Part shown: positions 1 through 11,485 of the stretch, in pieces
Numbering within the stretch: position 1 is the stretch's first letter
Layout of the letters: every line of letters starts with the position of its first letter
Origin: Kiritimatiellia bacterium
Lineage (GTDB): Bacteria > Verrucomicrobiota > Kiritimatiellia > UBA8416 > JADHWI01
Direction: 5' to 3'
Length of the DNA stretch: 57,472 bases
Assembly: GCA_030744755.1 (NCBI GenBank)
Contig: JASLPY010000029.1
Coordinates: 1 to 57,472 of the forward strand
Notes under the pieces: model-generated
The model's database searches: none
The model's input: the letters and a program-made list of their open reading frames with translations, nothing else
What the model was told of the DNA's origin: nothing
Program-made: the position numbers and the translations under genes

Positions 1-129
1 CTTTCTTGGGGTAAACGAAATCTTCCATCTCAGTATAGGCCCGTTCTCATTGATCCATATCGCAGCGCAGATGGCTCTTGAAACACGCACTTTTTGAGCA
101 GATGCGGACATGTGAATGGCCCGTTGCAT

Positions 130-188
130 GTGGGCGGCCCATCCCCATGGGCCGCTTCTCCAGCGGGCCAACGGGGTGGCCCGCCCAC
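130..188. repeat. GC-rich inverted repeat 3' of purF
   Basis: The 8-base arms GTGGGCGG (130-137) and CCGCCCAC (181-188) are perfect complements, and they enclose a smaller palindrome built on GGCCCAT/ATGGGCC. The structure lies about 25 bp beyond the purF stop codon in the direction of purF transcription, so it could end or stabilise that transcript. No T-run follows on the minus strand, so a classical intrinsic terminator is not supported. The remaining bases 1-212 hold no gene that I can support. Confidence 0.35.
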
Positions 189-212
189 GGGATATGGAAC
201 AAGAAATCCGGG

Positions 213-1643
213 CTAAATATCAAGATTCAGTTCGTTAGACATGCTCTCCAGTGCCTGCTTTCCGTCTTTACAGGCGATTTCGGTAGGATACTCACCTGAA
301 AAGCAGGCGTCACAGAAACAATGACGGCCTTCGAACGACAGGAACAGTCCCTCGAGACTCAAGTAGCCCAACGAGTCGGCACCAATGAATTCTCTTATCG
401 TCTCAACATCCTCGTGGCCGGCTATCAGTTCATCGCGGGTCGGGAAATCAACGCCGTAGAAACACGGATTGCGCACGGGGGGGCAGGAAACGCGAACGTG
501 GACTTCCTTTGCCCCGGCTTCGCGGAGACTCGTTACACGCCGCCTTATCGTTGTACCCCTTACGATCGAGTCGTCTACAACGACTACACGCTTGCCATTG
601 ACTACTTCGGCCAGGACGGACAGCTTCATGTCAACACCGCTGGAGCGCGCGTCTGCCTCCGGCATTATGAAGGTGCGCCCTATGTAGTGATTTCTTATGA
701 AACCGAAATCCAACGGAATCCCGCTTGCGCGCGAGAAACCCAACGAGGCAGAATTGCCGCTGTCGGGAATCGAGATTACAATGTCTGCGTCAACCGGATG
801 CTCTACCGCGAGCTGTTCACCATACTTTAAGCGCACCGAGTGCACGTTCTCGCCAAAAACCTGGCTGTCGGGACGCGCGAAGTAAACCATCTCGAATATG
901 CACCGAGCCAGACGGGACTCGTCCTCGTCCACGAATGTGCTCGAATGCAGACCGGCCTGATCTGCCACGACCAGCTCCCCCGGACAGACATCACGCAGGT
1001 ACTCGGCACCTGTTTGCGCAAGCGCGCAGGTTTCACTCGCAAAAACATACCCGTCCCCGAGTTTCCCTATCGATAGAGGGCGGAACCCCTGCTTGTCTCT
1101 TGCGGCCATAACGCAGTTCTTCGTCATCAGGAGAAACGCAAACGCACCTTCCAGCTCCGCGAGAGCACGCGCCACTCGCCTTGGCCTGGAACGGTACATG
1201 GGGTCCGCCAGCAGGTGCACCAGCACCTCGCTGTCGGTACTTGTTTGAAAGATGGCCCCGGCTTCCTGGTACATCTTCCGGATCGGGGCAGCGTTAACGA
1301 GGTTTCCATTGTGCGCCACCACCCAAAGTCCATCTACACACTCGGCCACAAGGGGCTGCACATTCTGGATCCGCGTAGAGCCGGTCGTCGAGTACCTGAC
1401 GTGACCAATCCCCAGGTTTCCGACCAGCTTGTCAATAGGTTGGCGGCTGAAGACATCGTTGACCAGTCCCTGGCCCTTGACGGAACTGATCTCCGAACCG
1501 TCGCTGACTACAATTCCAGCCCCCTCCTGCCCACGATGCTGAAGCGAAAACAGACCGCGGTAGATGATTGGAGCAACGTTTTCGACGCCATACACGCCGA
1601 AAATACCACACGCTTCCTTCGGTGAGTCACAGTCAAGAGTCAT
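213..1643 (-). CDS. purF: Amidophosphoribosyltransferase PurF
   Basis: Cytoplasmic enzyme of the first committed step of purine synthesis: it makes 5-phosphoribosylamine from PRPP with ammonia released from glutamine. The 476 residues match the family length. An 11-residue propeptide precedes the nucleophile Cys12 (EACGIFG), as expected for self-processed class II amidotransferases. The PRPP-binding motif VVVVDDSIVRGTT is intact in the C-terminal phosphoribosyltransferase domain. The late CFCDAC motif and the earlier Cys in RVSCPPVRNPC suggest the Bacillus-type enzyme with a structural [4Fe-4S] cluster. It is separated from the upstream metF by about 230 bp, so it is probably its own transcription unit. 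Only a weak ribosome-binding site precedes the ATG; the start is supported by the propeptide length. Confidence 0.96.
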   Translation of the reverse strand: MTLDCDSPKEACGIFGVYGVENVAPIIYRGLFSLQHRGQEGAGIVVSDGSEISSVKGQGLVNDVFSRQPIDKLVGNLGIGHVRYSTTGSTRIQNVQPLVAECVDGLWVVAHNGNLVNAAPIRKMYQEAGAIFQTSTDSEVLVHLLADPMYRSRPRRVARALAELEGAFAFLLMTKNCVMAARDKQGFRPLSIGKLGDGYVFASETCALAQTGAEYLRDVCPGELVVADQAGLHSSTFVDEDESRLARCIFEMVYFARPDSQVFGENVHSVRLKYGEQLAVEHPVDADIVISIPDSGNSASLGFSRASGIPLDFGFIRNHYIGRTFIMPEADARSSGVDMKLSVLAEVVNGKRVVVVDDSIVRGTTIRRRVTSLREAGAKEVHVRVSCPPVRNPCFYGVDFPTRDELIAGHEDVETIREFIGADSLGYLSLEGLFLSFEGRHCFCDACFSGEYPTEIACKDGKQALESMSNELNLDI

Positions 1644-1872
1644 CGGTTGCCAGGGCCCTTTCGTTGTATTCCGATGAAAGAATGAATGAGGTTCTGAATG
1701 TAGTCCAATGGATGGCTTGTATCAATCACCAATAGTCCTCAGTGCCCTTTTCTTCCAACTAAGGATGCTACGGATGGCGAGAACGGTTCAACCATCGGCT
1801 GTTTCCATGACCGGTTCAACAGAATCGGGCTCCGGAAGAGGTGAAAGAAGGCAGCTGATTAGAACCCGCACA
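1644..1872. other. Intergenic region between metF and purF
   Basis: No open frame here resembles a gene. It must contain the purF promoter on the minus strand and the 3' end of the large metabolic operon. GGTTCAAC occurs twice as a direct repeat near 1784-1822, but I see no convincing terminator hairpin or riboswitch. Confidence 0.4.
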
Positions 1873-2817
1873 CTAGGGCCTTGGCAGGAGCCCGGCGCGT
1901 TCGACGAGTTCCGGCAGCAGGTGTTCGGCTTCGATTGCCTGCACGTGGATACCCTTCACGCCCGGGATCTCCTTTATCCCGTTGATCAGCTCCACGGCAA
2001 TCTTGAAACCCTCTTCCCATCGGGCCTCCTTGTCTGGAGCCGAGGTCATGCGATCGATCAGTTCCTGGGGCACTTCAATACCCGGGACGTGGGCGTTCAT
2101 GTATTTGAGCATGCCCGCGCTGCGCGGCAGGATGACCCCGGGCAGGATTGCCACCTTCTCAGTAAGCCCGGCGTCTTCAGCCCGCTTCATGGCTTCCCGG
2201 AAGCCCTCCAGGTCGTACACGGCCTGGGTCTGGATGAAATCGGCCCCGGCATTGATTTTCTTGGCAAGGCGGATGGTGCGGAAATCAATAGGCGTTGCCA
2301 ACGGTGACCAGGCCGCGCCGATGAAGAAAGGTGCCGCCGGCTCGATAGAGTCACCGCCCTGCTGCAGGGCATCGTCCCGCAGTCCTCTCATGACGGACAG
2401 TAGCTGGATGGAATCAATATCGTAGACATTCTTGGAGTTGGGGTGCCCGTGAAGTTTTCCTCCCGCACCGGCCACCTGGTGATCTCCGGAGAGGCACAGA
2501 CAGTTTCTCAGCCCCAGCGAATGGGCACCGAGCAGGTCAGACTGCATGGCGATCCGGTTGCGATCCCGGCATACCATCTGCATAACAGGCTCCAGACCGG
2601 CATCCAGCAGTATTTTTGATGCCGCAATGCTGGACATCCTGACCACTGCCGTCTGGTTGTCGGTGACGTTGAAGGCATCGGCGATGCCCTTGACAGATTC
2701 CGCCTTCTTGATTACTTCCTGGGGGTCGGGACCGCGCGGAGGGCCGACCTCGGCCGTGACCGCGAACTTCCCTTCGGACAGAACGCGTTCCAGGTTGCTT
2801 CCCACTTTGGTACTCAC
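1873..2817 (-). CDS. metF: Methylene-tetrahydrofolate reductase catalytic subunit MetF
   Basis: FAD enzyme with a TIM-barrel fold that interconverts methylene- and methyl-tetrahydrofolate in the methyl branch of one-carbon metabolism. About 314 residues, close to the usual size of bacterial MetF. The early segment EVGPPRGPDPQEV and the FNVTDNQ motif are typical of the MetV-dependent branch. I chose the GTG at 2817 rather than the upstream in-frame ATG at 2862: it sits a few bases after GAAGGAG and overlaps the metV stop as TAGTG, which implies translational coupling, while the upstream ATG would put about 45 bases inside metV. It is last in the glnN-to-metF operon. With MetV, HdrABC and MvhD alongside, it resembles the hexaheteromeric MetFV-HdrABC-MvhD reductase known from Moorella. 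Confidence 0.93.
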   Translation of the reverse strand: MSTKVGSNLERVLSEGKFAVTAEVGPPRGPDPQEVIKKAESVKGIADAFNVTDNQTAVVRMSSIAASKILLDAGLEPVMQMVCRDRNRIAMQSDLLGAHSLGLRNCLCLSGDHQVAGAGGKLHGHPNSKNVYDIDSIQLLSVMRGLRDDALQQGGDSIEPAAPFFIGAAWSPLATPIDFRTIRLAKKINAGADFIQTQAVYDLEGFREAMKRAEDAGLTEKVAILPGVILPRSAGMLKYMNAHVPGIEVPQELIDRMTSAPDKEARWEEGFKIAVELINGIKEIPGVKGIHVQAIEAEHLLPELVERAGLLPRP

Positions 2818-3524
2818 TACTGAACTCCTTCTTCGGCGTCGGGCCCCATGCCGGCGATACACTGATCTTCCCGCACCACTTTGCGCGGACCGCCATCCCG
2901 ATAGGTTGACCAGTCCTGGGGCTGTGCCAATTCTTCAAGCTTGTCCAACATTCCCAACTCCCTGGCGCGATCAATGATCTCCTGCCAGACACAGTTGATG
3001 TCGTCGTTTACTTCACATTTGCCATCGTGGGAACCGCCGCACGGACCGTTGAAGATCTGCTTCGAACAGCGGGCGATGGGACAAAGTCCCATGAATTCTC
3101 CCAGGCGGCATCTGCCGCACCCTGCACATTTCTCGGCCCAGACGCCCTGCGATTCCAGCAAGCCCATGAATTGCGTATTGAGCCCCGGAAACATGGGGGT
3201 CTTTGGAAATCGCTCCGCCAGAGCCTGCACACCAACGCCGCAGCCGAATGATATCACGGCATCATATTCCTGAACTCGTTCGGCCAGCGCGTCGATGAAT
3301 GCATCGTCGCACTGTCGTTCAATGGTACACTCGTCGACAACCGTGTCCCCCCGACCGATGAGTTTGAGGGACATACGCAATGCCGAACCTATAATGCCGA
3401 CTTCCCGTTCACCGCCGGAAAGGCAGACTGTAACGCAAGTACCGCAGCCAACCAGCAGGACGCGGTCGAAGTCCTTAATCATATCCCGCAGTTCGGGAAT
3501 CTGTTTTCGATCAGCAACGATCAT
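2817..3524 (-). CDS. metV: MetV, zinc/iron-sulfur partner of MetF
   Basis: The 235-residue sequence matches the MTHFR C-terminal family (MetV). The N-terminal half is a Rossmann-like domain with VLLVGCGTCVTVC; the C-terminal half is Cys-rich (CAGCGRCRLGEFMGLCPIARC and FNGPCGG), a pattern expected to bind Zn and/or a [4Fe-4S] cluster. In acetogens MetV bridges MetF to its electron donor. It overlaps mvhD by 4 nt (ATGA) and metF by 1 nt, so the three proteins are probably made in fixed ratio. The family is certain; the exact cofactor load is not visible from sequence. Confidence 0.92.
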   Translation of the reverse strand: MIVADRKQIPELRDMIKDFDRVLLVGCGTCVTVCLSGGEREVGIIGSALRMSLKLIGRGDTVVDECTIERQCDDAFIDALAERVQEYDAVISFGCGVGVQALAERFPKTPMFPGLNTQFMGLLESQGVWAEKCAGCGRCRLGEFMGLCPIARCSKQIFNGPCGGSHDGKCEVNDDINCVWQEIIDRARELGMLDKLEELAQPQDWSTYRDGGPRKVVREDQCIAGMGPDAEEGVQ

Positions 3525-4003
3525 CGCTTTTCTCCTTCAAGGACCGCATCGGCCTCTGCCTGCAGTTCTTCGATACCTGCCTTCAGCCTGGAGCGATCTG
3601 CCCTGAGAGGGCTCGGCCCCAGTTTACCAATACGCTCACACATTTCAGTTGAGATTTCAGCAAAACGTGGGCCCTCCGCCGACGAGAGATTGAACATCTC
3701 CACACGTTCTGGTTCCAATCCGATCTCCTCAAGAATGCCTTTTACGCGCTCGATTCTCTTCCGGGCGCGCAGGTTCCCTTCCAGGTAATGACACCCTCCC
3801 TCCAGGCAGCCGGCAACCATGACACCATCAACACCGTATTCAAAGGCCGACAGTACATAATTCTCCTCTATCTTGCCGGTACAGGGCATGCGCAGCACCC
3901 GGATGTTGGGAGGATACTGCAGGCGCATAGACCCAGCCATATCGGCGGCGGCATAGGCGCAATAGTGGCAGCAAAGCGCGAGTACTATTGTGTCATTTTT
4001 CAT
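3521..4003 (-). CDS. mvhD: MvhD-type iron-sulfur subunit of an Hdr complex
   Basis: Small [2Fe-2S] electron adaptor of the MvhD/FlpD family, 160 residues. Diagnostic elements are CCHYCAYAAADMAG near the N-terminus, MPCTGKIE, and VAGCLEGGCHYLEGN, which keep the family's cysteines. In methanogens MvhD passes electrons into HdrA; in Moorella the same subunit belongs to the MetFV-HdrABC complex. It starts inside the stop of the NuoG-HdrA gene (4-nt ATGA overlap) and ends inside the start of metV, so it sits physically between HdrA and MetFV, as expected for an electron bridge. A second, more divergent MvhD-like gene lies at 17207-17599. Confidence 0.93.
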   Translation of the reverse strand: MKNDTIVLALCCHYCAYAAADMAGSMRLQYPPNIRVLRMPCTGKIEENYVLSAFEYGVDGVMVAGCLEGGCHYLEGNLRARKRIERVKGILEEIGLEPERVEMFNLSSAEGPRFAEISTEMCERIGKLGPSPLRADRSRLKAGIEELQAEADAVLEGEKR

Positions 4004-7000
4004 TGATCGGAATCTGCCTCCTGGTCACCACCTTCCAAAGCCCTTTTGTGCCATCTGGTCTGCGAAATCCCGGTCTTCTCTGGATAGATGGGACCCGGCG
4101 ACGATGGCGGCGAACCTGCCCACAACAGAGATTCAATGGCGCCGGAAATCTGATCGTTCGTGTAATTGTTCAATGTGATGGCCCGTGCAGGGCATCCGGA
4201 GGCGCAACTGCCACAACCCATGCAAGCGGCATTCTGCACCTCGGCTTTGTTGTCTTTGCCGACGGCAGGCGCATGGTAGGGGCACAGGTGAACACATGTC
4301 ATGCAGGCAATGCACTTGTTGACATCCACCTGTGCGATCTGACCACTGATGGGCATCTCCTTTTTCGAGAGAATCGATGCCACACGACCCGCAACCGCAC
4401 AGGCCTGCGAAATGGCCTCACTGATCAACTTGGGTGAGTGCGCCGCCCCGCAGAGAAACAGTCCGTCACTGGAGAAATCCACCGGACGCAGCTTGACATG
4501 GGCCTCAAGGAAGAACCCGTCACCGTTGAGCGGCACCTTAAGCAGGTCAGAGATCTCCTGACGGTCATCTTGGCCCACAATAGGTGCAGCAAGTACTACC
4601 AACTCAGGATTTACCGTGAGTTCGCGCTGGAGTGACAGGTCGCGCATCCTGACGGAAATTGTATCATCAGTGACCGTAAGCTGCGGGGGTTCATCCTTTT
4701 CGAAGCGAACAAAAAGAACGCCCTTCTCGCGAGCCTCCTGATAGGCAGCTTCACGAAAACCATAGGTTCGCATGTCGCGGTACAGGACCACCACGTTCAG
4801 GTCCGGCTGTTGCTCCTTCAGCTGCAGTGCGTTTCTTACGGCTGTAGTGCAGCAGATCCGGCTACAGTAGGGACGTTCTTCGTCACGCTGTTCGACACAC
4901 TGGATCATCACGATGGTCGCCGACGAAGGGAGCCGCAGATCGTCCCGGGCCAGTTTCTCACAGAGCTCGGACTGGGTGATGACTTTGTCGCTGTTCCCGT
5001 ATTCAAAACTAGTTGGTTTCTGCTCGACAGCTCCCGTGGCCACGACCACAACGCCATGCTCCACGGATACTGAACTCGAGTCCAATGATTCTATGGTCGA
5101 TTCAAACGCACCCACGTGCCCATTGATTTCTGTAACGCGCGAACCTGTCCACAGGACAATTCGCGGATGGGCTGAAACGCGTTCGGCCAGGCGTGATACA
5201 AACGCCTGTACATCGCTTCCGTCGAGTGTCCCAACGACGACTTTCTTCGCCGTGCCGCCAAGTGCGCTTTCTTTCTCTACGAGATAGACGGGAAACCCCT
5301 CGTCGGCAATGGTCAGGGCCGCGGTCATGCCGGCAATTCCGCCGCCAATGATCAATGCGCTGTTCTTAACCGGAACAGACTGTTCACGGATCGGCCGCAG
5401 GGGAACAACCCTTCCCAAGGTCATGCGAACCAGGTCGATTGCCTTCTGCGTGGCTTCCTCAGGATCTGCGGAGTGAACCCAGGAACATTGGTCACGGATA
5501 TTCGTCATCTCCAACAGGTAGGGGTTCAGACCCGCATCCCTGAGCGTATCCCGAAATATCGCTTCGTGGGTCCTTGGTGTGCAGGAGGCCACGATCACCC
5601 GGTTCAATCGATGCTCAATGATCCTATCCTTCATCACGTCCTGTGTGTCATCGGCGCAGGTGTATGTATTGTGCTCTGCGAGGACCACGTAGGGAAGATC
5701 CCGCGTCTGCTCGACAACAGCTGCAACGTCCACCACCGATCCGATATTGCTGCCACAGTGGCAGACAAACACTCCTACCCTGGGCGGCTCGTCGGTCACG
5801 TCGCGCTCTGGAGGAGGGGCCTTTGTGCGAACTTTGCTTCCGCGGACCGAGGCGAGCAGGGACATGGCACGTGCCGCCGATCCACTTGATTGCATCACCG
5901 TATCCGGTATGTCCTTGGGCTCCTGAAAGACTCCGCCCACGAACACCCCTGGCCGCGAAGTGTCCAACGGATTGAGATCGATTGTTTGTGCGAACCCCCA
6001 TTGATTAAGATCAACGCCCAGCATCTCACTCTTTTCGCGCAAGGTCGGACTGGGCACAAGGGCGAGGGAGAGTACCACCATGTCGAATTCTTCTTCCACG
6101 CGCTTCATCTTCGAGTCAAGATACGTAAGCTGTAAGTTCTTGCTGTCCGGCATTTCGAAAACGCGCGAGATGAACGAGCGAACGTAGCGAACACCGGCGT
6201 CTTGTGCGCGCTGGTAGTAGCGATCGAAATCCTTGCCGAACGCCCGCATGTCCAGAAAGAAGATCGTGACATCCAGATTCGGATCATGGTCCTTGGCTAT
6301 GATGGCTTCCTTCGTGGCAGCCATACAGCAGACAGAAGAACAGTACTCATTGCCACAGCCCACATCACGGGACCCAATGCATTGGATGAAAGCCACGCTC
6401 TTCGGAGCGTTGCCGTCCGAGCGGCGCAGGACATGGCCGGCAGTGGGGCCGGACGCCGACAGGAGACTTTCGAACTGAACATTGCTTACCACGTTGTCGC
6501 AGAAGCCGAGGCCGAATTCGCTGCGCTTGGTGGCGTCGAACGCTATGAAACCGGGAGTAAGAACCACCGCACCTACCTCCAGGTCCAGAGTTTCTTCCTC
6601 CTGGTCGTAGTTAATGGCACCGGCCTGGCAGACTTTCTCGCACAGACCACATTCACCTGTCTTGAAATACACACAGTTCTCGCGGTCAATCGTGGGAACG
6701 CGCGGGGCGGCCTGCGCATGGGCCATTTCGATGTTGGGGCGTTTGAAGAGATATTTATCGTACCCGGTACGGTGGGCCACCGATAGTTCGGAAGAAAACC
6801 GCGACAGGTCGATAGCGCCTGTCGGGCACACGTGTTCGCATGCGCCGCAGACCTGGCACTGGACCGTGGTCTCGTCGTAGGCAGGTTCAACCGTCCGCTC
6901 CGAGCTGCGGCCATAGAGATTGATTGCACCGCGTCCCATCACATCGTTGCACACACGGGTACAGAGGCCGCACAGAACACATCTGCCCTCCCTGGCCGCA

Positions 7001-7371
7001 GAGAACGATGTGGATTCCACTCCCAGTTCCGCCGCAAACTCCTTCAGTTCCTGCGAATCAGGCGCCTGGGCCAGCAGCAGTTCAAGCACGGTTCGCCTGG
7101 CTTCCAGCACCGCATCGCTTCCGCTGTGCACCACCAGCGTCCCATCGATCGGATAGCTGCAGGATGAGACCATCCGGCGCGAATCACCCACCTCGATCTC
7201 CACCAGACAAACCCGGCAAGCCCCGGCCGGCGTCATTCCCCGGTAGTGACAGAGGGTAGGAATAGCGATACCCATCTGGCGTGCCGCATCAAGAATAGTG
7301 GTGCCAATCGGTACCTGCGACGTTCTACCGTCGACCGTAACCGCGGCCATATTTGGCAAAGGTGCTGCCAT
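4000..7371 (-). CDS. NuoG(N-terminal)-HdrA fusion flavoprotein
   Basis: Giant cytoplasmic redox protein of 1123 residues. In order: a complex-I-type [2Fe-2S] ferredoxin domain (C41, C52, C55, C71); two [4Fe-4S] motifs (C131-C141 and C172-C182); an HdrA segment starting with an Fe-S site (C233, C241, C244, C248) but lacking the usual N-terminal FAD half; then a complete second HdrA with its Cys-rich entry (VFVCHCGSNIG near 534), FAD motif GGGIAGM (about 676-682) and a C-terminal two-cluster ferredoxin (about 1025-1077). The missing first HdrA half is present in the HdrA-NuoE gene at 9119-9991, so the two fusions may assemble like one NuoEFG-HdrA unit. HdrA is the bifurcating flavoprotein in methanogens; bifurcation here is inference. 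It follows nuoF by 5 bp and overlaps mvhD by 4 nt. Confidence 0.93.
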   Translation of the reverse strand: MAAPLPNMAAVTVDGRTSQVPIGTTILDAARQMGIAIPTLCHYRGMTPAGACRVCLVEIEVGDSRRMVSSCSYPIDGTLVVHSGSDAVLEARRTVLELLLAQAPDSQELKEFAAELGVESTSFSAAREGRCVLCGLCTRVCNDVMGRGAINLYGRSSERTVEPAYDETTVQCQVCGACEHVCPTGAIDLSRFSSELSVAHRTGYDKYLFKRPNIEMAHAQAAPRVPTIDRENCVYFKTGECGLCEKVCQAGAINYDQEEETLDLEVGAVVLTPGFIAFDATKRSEFGLGFCDNVVSNVQFESLLSASGPTAGHVLRRSDGNAPKSVAFIQCIGSRDVGCGNEYCSSVCCMAATKEAIIAKDHDPNLDVTIFFLDMRAFGKDFDRYYQRAQDAGVRYVRSFISRVFEMPDSKNLQLTYLDSKMKRVEEEFDMVVLSLALVPSPTLREKSEMLGVDLNQWGFAQTIDLNPLDTSRPGVFVGGVFQEPKDIPDTVMQSSGSAARAMSLLASVRGSKVRTKAPPPERDVTDEPPRVGVFVCHCGSNIGSVVDVAAVVEQTRDLPYVVLAEHNTYTCADDTQDVMKDRIIEHRLNRVIVASCTPRTHEAIFRDTLRDAGLNPYLLEMTNIRDQCSWVHSADPEEATQKAIDLVRMTLGRVVPLRPIREQSVPVKNSALIIGGGIAGMTAALTIADEGFPVYLVEKESALGGTAKKVVVGTLDGSDVQAFVSRLAERVSAHPRIVLWTGSRVTEINGHVGAFESTIESLDSSSVSVEHGVVVVATGAVEQKPTSFEYGNSDKVITQSELCEKLARDDLRLPSSATIVMIQCVEQRDEERPYCSRICCTTAVRNALQLKEQQPDLNVVVLYRDMRTYGFREAAYQEAREKGVLFVRFEKDEPPQLTVTDDTISVRMRDLSLQRELTVNPELVVLAAPIVGQDDRQEISDLLKVPLNGDGFFLEAHVKLRPVDFSSDGLFLCGAAHSPKLISEAISQACAVAGRVASILSKKEMPISGQIAQVDVNKCIACMTCVHLCPYHAPAVGKDNKAEVQNAACMGCGSCASGCPARAITLNNYTNDQISGAIESLLWAGSPPSSPGPIYPEKTGISQTRWHKRALEGGDQEADSDQ

Positions 7372-7376
7372 ATCGT

Positions 7377-9118
<1,742 letters not shown>

Positions 9119-9122
<4 letters not shown>

Positions 9123-9991
9123 TCAAATCGCTCCAGAATCTGCGGAACCTGGTCCCGGGTCATACGTCCGAAACTCACACCGTCCACACGCATCACCGGT
9201 GACAACGCGCAGAGGCCCAGGCAACGAATCGTACGCAGGGCGAAACGCCCTTCTTCATCGGTTTCTCCCGCCTTGATCCCCAGGTGCTCTTCCAGCTGTT
9301 TGAGAAGTTTCTTGGAGTGGCGGGAATAACAGGAGGTGCCGTCGCAGACCTCGACTATGTGACGGGCTTCAGGGTGCAGCCTGAATTCCTCGTAGAAACT
9401 TGCAACCCGCATGACCTCGGCCAGCGGCATTTCACGTCCTGCCGCCACCTGCTCCAGGACACTTCGCGGCAGAAAACCAAACGACTTGCTCACATCCTGC
9501 AGGATTGGCATGATCCCGCCCGGATCATCACGGTGACGGGCCAGGATCTCGTCCACCTTGACCCGCTCATCTCCGCCCACTTCCCGGGGCTCGTAACCCG
9601 GAACATCCCTTACCACGTTACGCACGGGACAATGTTCCGTGCAGTCACCGCAGCCTGTGCATTTGGAAGCATCCACGCTGCGAGGAGCTATCCTGACCTT
9701 GGCTTTGAAGTTCCCGGCAACACCGTCCAGGGCCGTCACCTGGGCCATCGTCAGCAATTCAATATTGAGGTCCCGCATACAGGCCACCAGCTTGGGTGAG
9801 ATCGTGCAGGTGGCGCAGTCGCCGGTGGGAAACGTTTTGTCCAGCCGCAACATATTGCCGCCTATGGACGGACTTTCTTCCACCAGGTAGACCAGGAACC
9901 CGCCGGCGGACAGGTCCAGGGCTGCCTGCATGCCGGCAATCCCGCCGCCTACCACCATGACAGCACCAACCATGTCTTTTTCATCAACCAT
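9119..9991 (-). CDS. HdrA N-half fused to NuoE-like [2Fe-2S] domain
   Basis: 290-residue fusion. Residues 10-125 are the N-terminal portion of HdrA: FAD motif GGGIAGMQAAL (15-25), the cysteine signature TGDCATC (C59, C62) and a [4Fe-4S] motif (C111, C114, C117, C121). Residues about 145-290 are a NuoE thioredoxin-like domain with C216, C221, C257 and C261, the exact CX4C and CX3C spacing of the family. HdrA is cut before the rest of its flavin domain; that part begins the HdrA section of the 1123-residue protein downstream. The gene overlaps nuoF by 4 nt and starts 21 bp after hdrB. I infer a subunit that joins the NADH module directly to the Hdr flavin centre. Confidence 0.92.
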
Positions 9992-10012
9992 TTTTCAACC
10001 TGCAAACAAAAA

Positions 10013-10873
10013 CTAAACCATGCTCAAGAGCGGTGCTGCACTGACCATCAGTGCTTCCAGACCCAACTCCTCTTCCGGGAGTCCGAGTGCCAATCCCAGC
10101 AACTGGGTGAAATACAGAATTGGTGTCTCAGGCAGCTTTCCGTGAGCTGCCGTGGCATCGGCCTGGCGAAGGTCCAGGTTGACCTGGCACAGGGGACAAG
10201 CCACGACCACGCACTCCGCACCGGCACGCCGGACCATGGAAAGCAGACGATGACTAAGCCTGCCGACTACATCAGAATTCGAAATGGACAGGCTGGCGCC
10301 GCAGCATTCGGTCTTGTACGGCCATTCAATGGCCTCGGCCCCGGTCATGGCTACCAGTTTCTCCATTACCGAAGGGTGCTCAGGATTGTCAAATGCCACC
10401 GCCTCGGGGGGACGCGACAGAAGACATCCATAGTAGCAGGCCACTTTCATCCCCGACAGTTTGCGCTCGACCTTATCGGCCACGGCCTCAGAGCCCAGCT
10501 TATTGACAATAACATCCAACAGGTGATGGACTTCAACCTTGCCGTCATAGGGCTTTCCGATAATCCGACCGACCCGTTCCCGCTCTTCATCGCTATCATT
10601 TATCTTCTGGTTGGCGACACGCAGGCGACCATAGCAGGAGGCACACACGGTAGTTATCGGCATCCCCATATCAGCCGCCTTCTGCAGGTTCATGGCCGGC
10701 AAAGCTGTGGCCAGCGAGGCATTACTGACATGTGCCGGGGTCGATCCACAGCAGGACCAGCCGGGAATATCGATCAACTCGATTTCCAGGGCTTTGCACA
10801 CTGCCCTGGCCGACTTGTCGAGATCCCAGGCCGTAGACTCCAGGCTGCATCCGGGAAAGAAGGCATATTTCAT
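10013..10873 (-). CDS. hdrB: Heterodisulfide reductase subunit B (HdrB)
   Basis: 286 residues with two complete CCG domains: C9, C41-C42, C77, C80 and C146, C150, C190-C191, C226, C229. In methanogen HdrB these ligate two non-cubane [4Fe-4S] clusters that reduce the CoM-S-S-CoB heterodisulfide. This bacterium is unlikely to have that substrate, so the disulfide or other acceptor is unknown. No transmembrane segment is seen, so this is the cytoplasmic HdrB type and not HdrD/DsrK. It overlaps hdrC by 4 nt (ATGA). Confidence 0.95.
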   Translation of the reverse strand: MKYAFFPGCSLESTAWDLDKSARAVCKALEIELIDIPGWSCCGSTPAHVSNASLATALPAMNLQKAADMGMPITTVCASCYGRLRVANQKINDSDEERERVGRIIGKPYDGKVEVHHLLDVIVNKLGSEAVADKVERKLSGMKVACYYGCLLSRPPEAVAFDNPEHPSVMEKLVAMTGAEAIEWPYKTECCGASLSISNSDVVGRLSHRLLSMVRRAGAECVVVACPLCQVNLDLRQADATAAHGKLPETPILYFTQLLGLALGLPEEELGLEALMVSAAPLLSMV

Positions 10874-11430
10874 CGCTTCTTCTCCTCTTCTTCAGCCCGC
10901 TTGAATACCTTCCGGATTTCTCCGGCCACCCTGGAAAAATGGGGCCACAGAGCCAGTTTGCGTTTCGACAGCATCTTCGGAACCTTGTCCATATCGGTAA
11001 AAAAATCTTTGCTGCGCAGCTTGTAGATAGCCATCATGCCCGCCTCGAAAACCCGGCCGTGCCAGCGTACACTGGTCAGGAATGCCTTGTTGAACTCCTT
11101 GCTCCTGGCATCAGGTTCGGCCACTTTGCGTTCAATCGCCATCATTCGCAGCACATCCATCACCCCGGTAATGTCAATATCCATTGGACAACGCGTGGTG
11201 CAGGCCTCACAGGAGGCGCACAGCCAGATGGCCTTGGACTTGAGGAGCTCCTCTTCCTGTCCCAGGATGATCAGCCGCATGACCTGGCTGGACATGTAAT
11301 CCATGTCGGGAGCCACTGGGCAACCGGTGGAGCACTTGTGGCATTGAAAGCACCGGCTGACCTTGGTGCCGCTGCGTCGCTCTACCTCGCTCAACAGTTT
11401 TGTGTTTTTACATGTAAGTGTCTCTTCCAT
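10870..11430 (-). CDS. hdrC: Heterodisulfide reductase subunit C (HdrC)
   Basis: 186-residue iron-sulfur relay protein with two classical [4Fe-4S] motifs, CFQCHKCSTGCP (near residue 27) and CASCEACTTRCP (near 71), followed by a basic helical tail. HdrC passes electrons from HdrA to HdrB. The start at 11430 leaves 55 bp after the glutamate-synthase-like gene, the largest gap in the Hdr half of the operon, so an internal promoter or processing site could lie there. Translationally coupled to hdrB. Confidence 0.95.
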   Translation of the reverse strand: MEETLTCKNTKLLSEVERRSGTKVSRCFQCHKCSTGCPVAPDMDYMSSQVMRLIILGQEEELLKSKAIWLCASCEACTTRCPMDIDITGVMDVLRMMAIERKVAEPDARSKEFNKAFLTSVRWHGRVFEAGMMAIYKLRSKDFFTDMDKVPKMLSKRKLALWPHFSRVAGEIRKVFKRAEEEEKKR

Positions 11431-11485
11431 AAGAAGAAAACCTCACTCTTCGTTGACAATCCAGACAACCAGTGCTTCGGCCGGG

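Noticed and set aside
10013..11430. HdrBC considered as DsrMK- or HdrDE-type membrane complex
   Set aside because: No transmembrane partner is encoded nearby, and the HdrA/MvhD context indicates the soluble type.
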